This document shows positions 6,293 through 7,743 of a stretch of DNA of 7,743 bases, piece by piece. The stretch covers positions 1-7,743 of the forward strand of contig JAITHZ010000194.1 of NCBI GenBank assembly GCA_031279795.1. The letters run 5' to 3'. Position 1 is the first letter of the stretch. The number at the start of each line of letters is the position of its first letter. The position numbers were made by a program, and so were the translations under genes. The notes below the pieces were generated by a model. The model searched no databases and had not been told where the DNA came from. It saw only the letters and a list, made by a program, of their open reading frames with translations. Origin of the DNA: Bacteroidales bacterium. Its GTDB lineage: Bacteria; Bacteroidota; Bacteroidia; Bacteroidales; WRGA01.

Positions 6293-6844
6293 TTAATCCA
6301 GTATCAGTAAGTCGTGGCTAATATTGCAGGCCGTTCTTATTCCCTTGAAAAAATCGACTATAGCCAGTCCGAATTCTATGGCAAAAGCTGGTCCTTTGCC
6401 AGTTATAATGTGGCCGTCGACTACAACTGGCGCATTGGTATAGATTGCTTTTCCCAGTTTTGATTCGCAACCCGGATAGCAAACTGCCTTCCGTCCGTTC
6501 AGGATGCCCAGTCCACCCAGCACGGTTGGCGCAGCGCAAATGGCGGCCAACGGTCTGTTTTGCCGGTCGAAGTCCGACAGTAACTGCTTCAGCGCTTCGT
6601 GTGCATTGAGGTTTTCCGTACCTAATCTACCGCCAGGCAGCACGAGCATCGCCGCATTGGTGAAATCGGCGTCTTCAAACAACAAATCTGCTTTTACCGG
6701 AATGTCATGTGTTCCGGACACGAGATAATTGCCGGTAACGGATACCGTACGTACGTTCAGGTTGCCGCGACGCATGACGTCAATCGCAGCTACTGCTTCG
6801 GTTTCTTCAAAACCGGTTGCAAGAAAAAGATAAATTGTTCCCAT
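6293..6844 (-). CDS. DJ-1/PfpI-family protein (DJ-1/YajL-like)
   Basis: This is a 183-residue cytoplasmic protein of the DJ-1/ThiJ/PfpI superfamily, whose members include stress-response proteins reported as glyoxalases, chaperones or deglycases (the last debated). The DJ-1 layout is complete: GFEETE (11-16), with E16 corresponding to human DJ-1 Glu18; VLPGG (68-72); and AICAAP (101-106), with the nucleophile-elbow Cys103 matching DJ-1 Cys106. The closing ITGKGPAFAIEFGLAIVD (147-164) corresponds to the family's TSRGPGTSFEFALAIV. Human DJ-1 has a His (126) in the THP segment; here the aligned position is Tyr123 (CYPG). Length equals the usual 180-190. The ATG at 6842-6844 gives the expected short beta-strand start (TIYLFLATG). 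It sits 36 bases after the YfhO-family gene and 50 before the MFS gene, likely one transcript. Exact activity cannot be read from sequence. Confidence 0.92.
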   Translation of the reverse strand: MGTIYLFLATGFEETEAVAAIDVMRRGNLNVRTVSVTGNYLVSGTHDIPVKADLLFEDADFTNAAMLVLPGGRLGTENLNAHEALKQLLSDFDRQNRPLAAICAAPTVLGGLGILNGRKAVCYPGCESKLGKAIYTNAPVVVDGHIITGKGPAFAIEFGLAIVDFFKGIRTACNISHDLLILD

Positions 6845-6880
6845 ATAGATTATAAATATAAATAAAATAAAATTACGTTG

Positions 6881-7743
6881 CTATTTATTTGCAATTTTCA
6901 CTGCGTTTCTTTTTCGCAGAAACAGCGAACAGGCGTAAGTGATGACTGCAAGCAACAGTATTATCATTGAGCTGTAGGCAATGGTTTCGGTGACATATAT
7001 CGAAACCGGATCGAAAACAAATTCAATGACATGCTCCCCAGCCGGTACCGGCAATGCACGCAGCACATAATTGGCGCAGGCTATCGGGGTTTCTTTTCCG
7101 TCGATTGTTGCTTTCCATCCCGGATAGTAGATATCTGAAAATATGGCTATTTCGTCTTTCTTTGCGATTGCCTTAAACACTAACTTATTGGCGGCATACG
7201 CTGTCAGTTCGATGGAGGAAAGGCTGTCTTTGGGAGAGATAACTGTTTTTCCGATTTCTTTTCCAAACTGGTTGTTGATAATAGCCGTTTGCAGCGGGTT
7301 GAAATCGTTCATGCTGTTCATTTCTTCGTCGGGAGTATTTACCCATTTGATTTGGTCCACAAACCATGCATTTCCAAGTGCATCGGGATTCAACATGGCA
7401 ATGGGCTGATTCGTTTGCTGGTTTGGAACGATAAAATATTTTGTGTTCAACATATTAAACACCTGCATGTTGCCTTTTGACAGCTGGTGAGTAATCAGAT
7501 CCTGATAACGGCGAAGTTTTGCGGCATGGTATCCGCCGACAGATTTGTGCCGGAAGGAAGCTGTTGCGTCATTAAACGGGTCTACTGCCTGATTGAAGAC
7601 TCGGTAATACAGAGTAGTATCCTGCGCTATCATTTGGTCGGCCACTGTTGCGGGAAATGGGTTTTTCCATGATTTTTTGGCAACAAAATCGTTGCTGCTC
7701 AAGTAGCGTTTATCGACAGTGAGCAGATCGAAGAAGCACAGCA
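6881..7743 (-). CDS. YfhO-family membrane protein, C-terminal part (5' end outside window)
   Basis: The frame is open to the right edge, so the 287 visible residues are the end of a large membrane protein; full Bacteroidota members of this family have roughly 800 or more residues with many N-terminal membrane spans. YfhO-type proteins are GT-C-like; in Gram-positives YfhO is tied to glycosylation of lipoteichoic acid, while the role in Bacteroidota is unknown. Family features seen are DLLTVDKRYL at the edge, GGYHAAKLRRYQDLI (bases about 7493-7537), MLNTKYFIVPN, the beta-rich block YYPGWKATIDGK (about 7095-7130) with VPAGEHVIEFVFDP after it, and a single last membrane segment (about 6910-6985) ending in RKRNAVK. 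The soluble part would lie outside the inner membrane. The TTG near 7702 is internal, not a start. The gene ends TAG at 6881-6883, 36 AT-rich bases before the DJ-1-like gene. Confidence 0.88.
   Translation of the reverse strand, partial: LCFFDLLTVDKRYLSSNDFVAKKSWKNPFPATVADQMIAQDTTLYYRVFNQAVDPFNDATASFRHKSVGGYHAAKLRRYQDLITHQLSKGNMQVFNMLNTKYFIVPNQQTNQPIAMLNPDALGNAWFVDQIKWVNTPDEEMNSMNDFNPLQTAIINNQFGKEIGKTVISPKDSLSSIELTAYAANKLVFKAIAKKDEIAIFSDIYYPGWKATIDGKETPIACANYVLRALPVPAGEHVIEFVFDPVSIYVTETIAYSSMIILLLAVITYACSLFLRKRNAVKIANK

Overview
The window looks like a piece of a Bacteroidota chromosome, probably order Bacteroidales. This is inferred from protein style (short CstA, YfhO-type membrane protein, AmpG-like permease), AT-rich spacers, starts with little or no Shine-Dalgarno signal, and one promoter candidate of the TTTG/TAnnTTTG type. 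No rRNA, tRNA, CRISPR array, integrase or transposase is visible. It reads as a housekeeping/accessory mix rather than an island.

Layout. The 3' half of an RND-type efflux pump permease enters from the left on the + strand and ends at 1308. A 285-base convergent spacer (1309-1593) follows, rich in inverted and direct repeats. Everything to its right is on the - strand. In order of transcription, right to left, it holds: the C-terminal third or so of a YfhO-family membrane protein (cut by the right edge), a DJ-1/PfpI-family protein, an AmpG-like MFS permease, a small single-pass membrane protein, a cytidylyltransferase-like/GHMP-kinase-like fusion protein, and a short-form CstA peptide/pyruvate-type transporter.

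The YfhO, DJ-1 and MFS genes are separated by only 36 and 50 bases and may share a transcript. The small membrane protein probably has its own promoter (4915-4945), which also argues that it starts at 4866 and not at the longer 4944. No single pathway joins these genes. Plausible themes are envelope glycan handling (YfhO, AmpG-like, sugar-nucleotide fusion) and nutrient uptake (CstA).

Most notable are (i) the compact fusion of a nucleotidyltransferase domain to a GHMP-kinase domain whose ATP loop is not canonical, and (ii) an intergenic repeat family built from 9-base CTTTGYGNN units, present in two spacers about 2.8 kb apart. One copy forms a long imperfect hairpin. A separate set of three nested inverted repeats lies in the convergent spacer, and a heptamer array sits directly before cstA. 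I did not find convincing evidence of a wholly new multi-gene system here.
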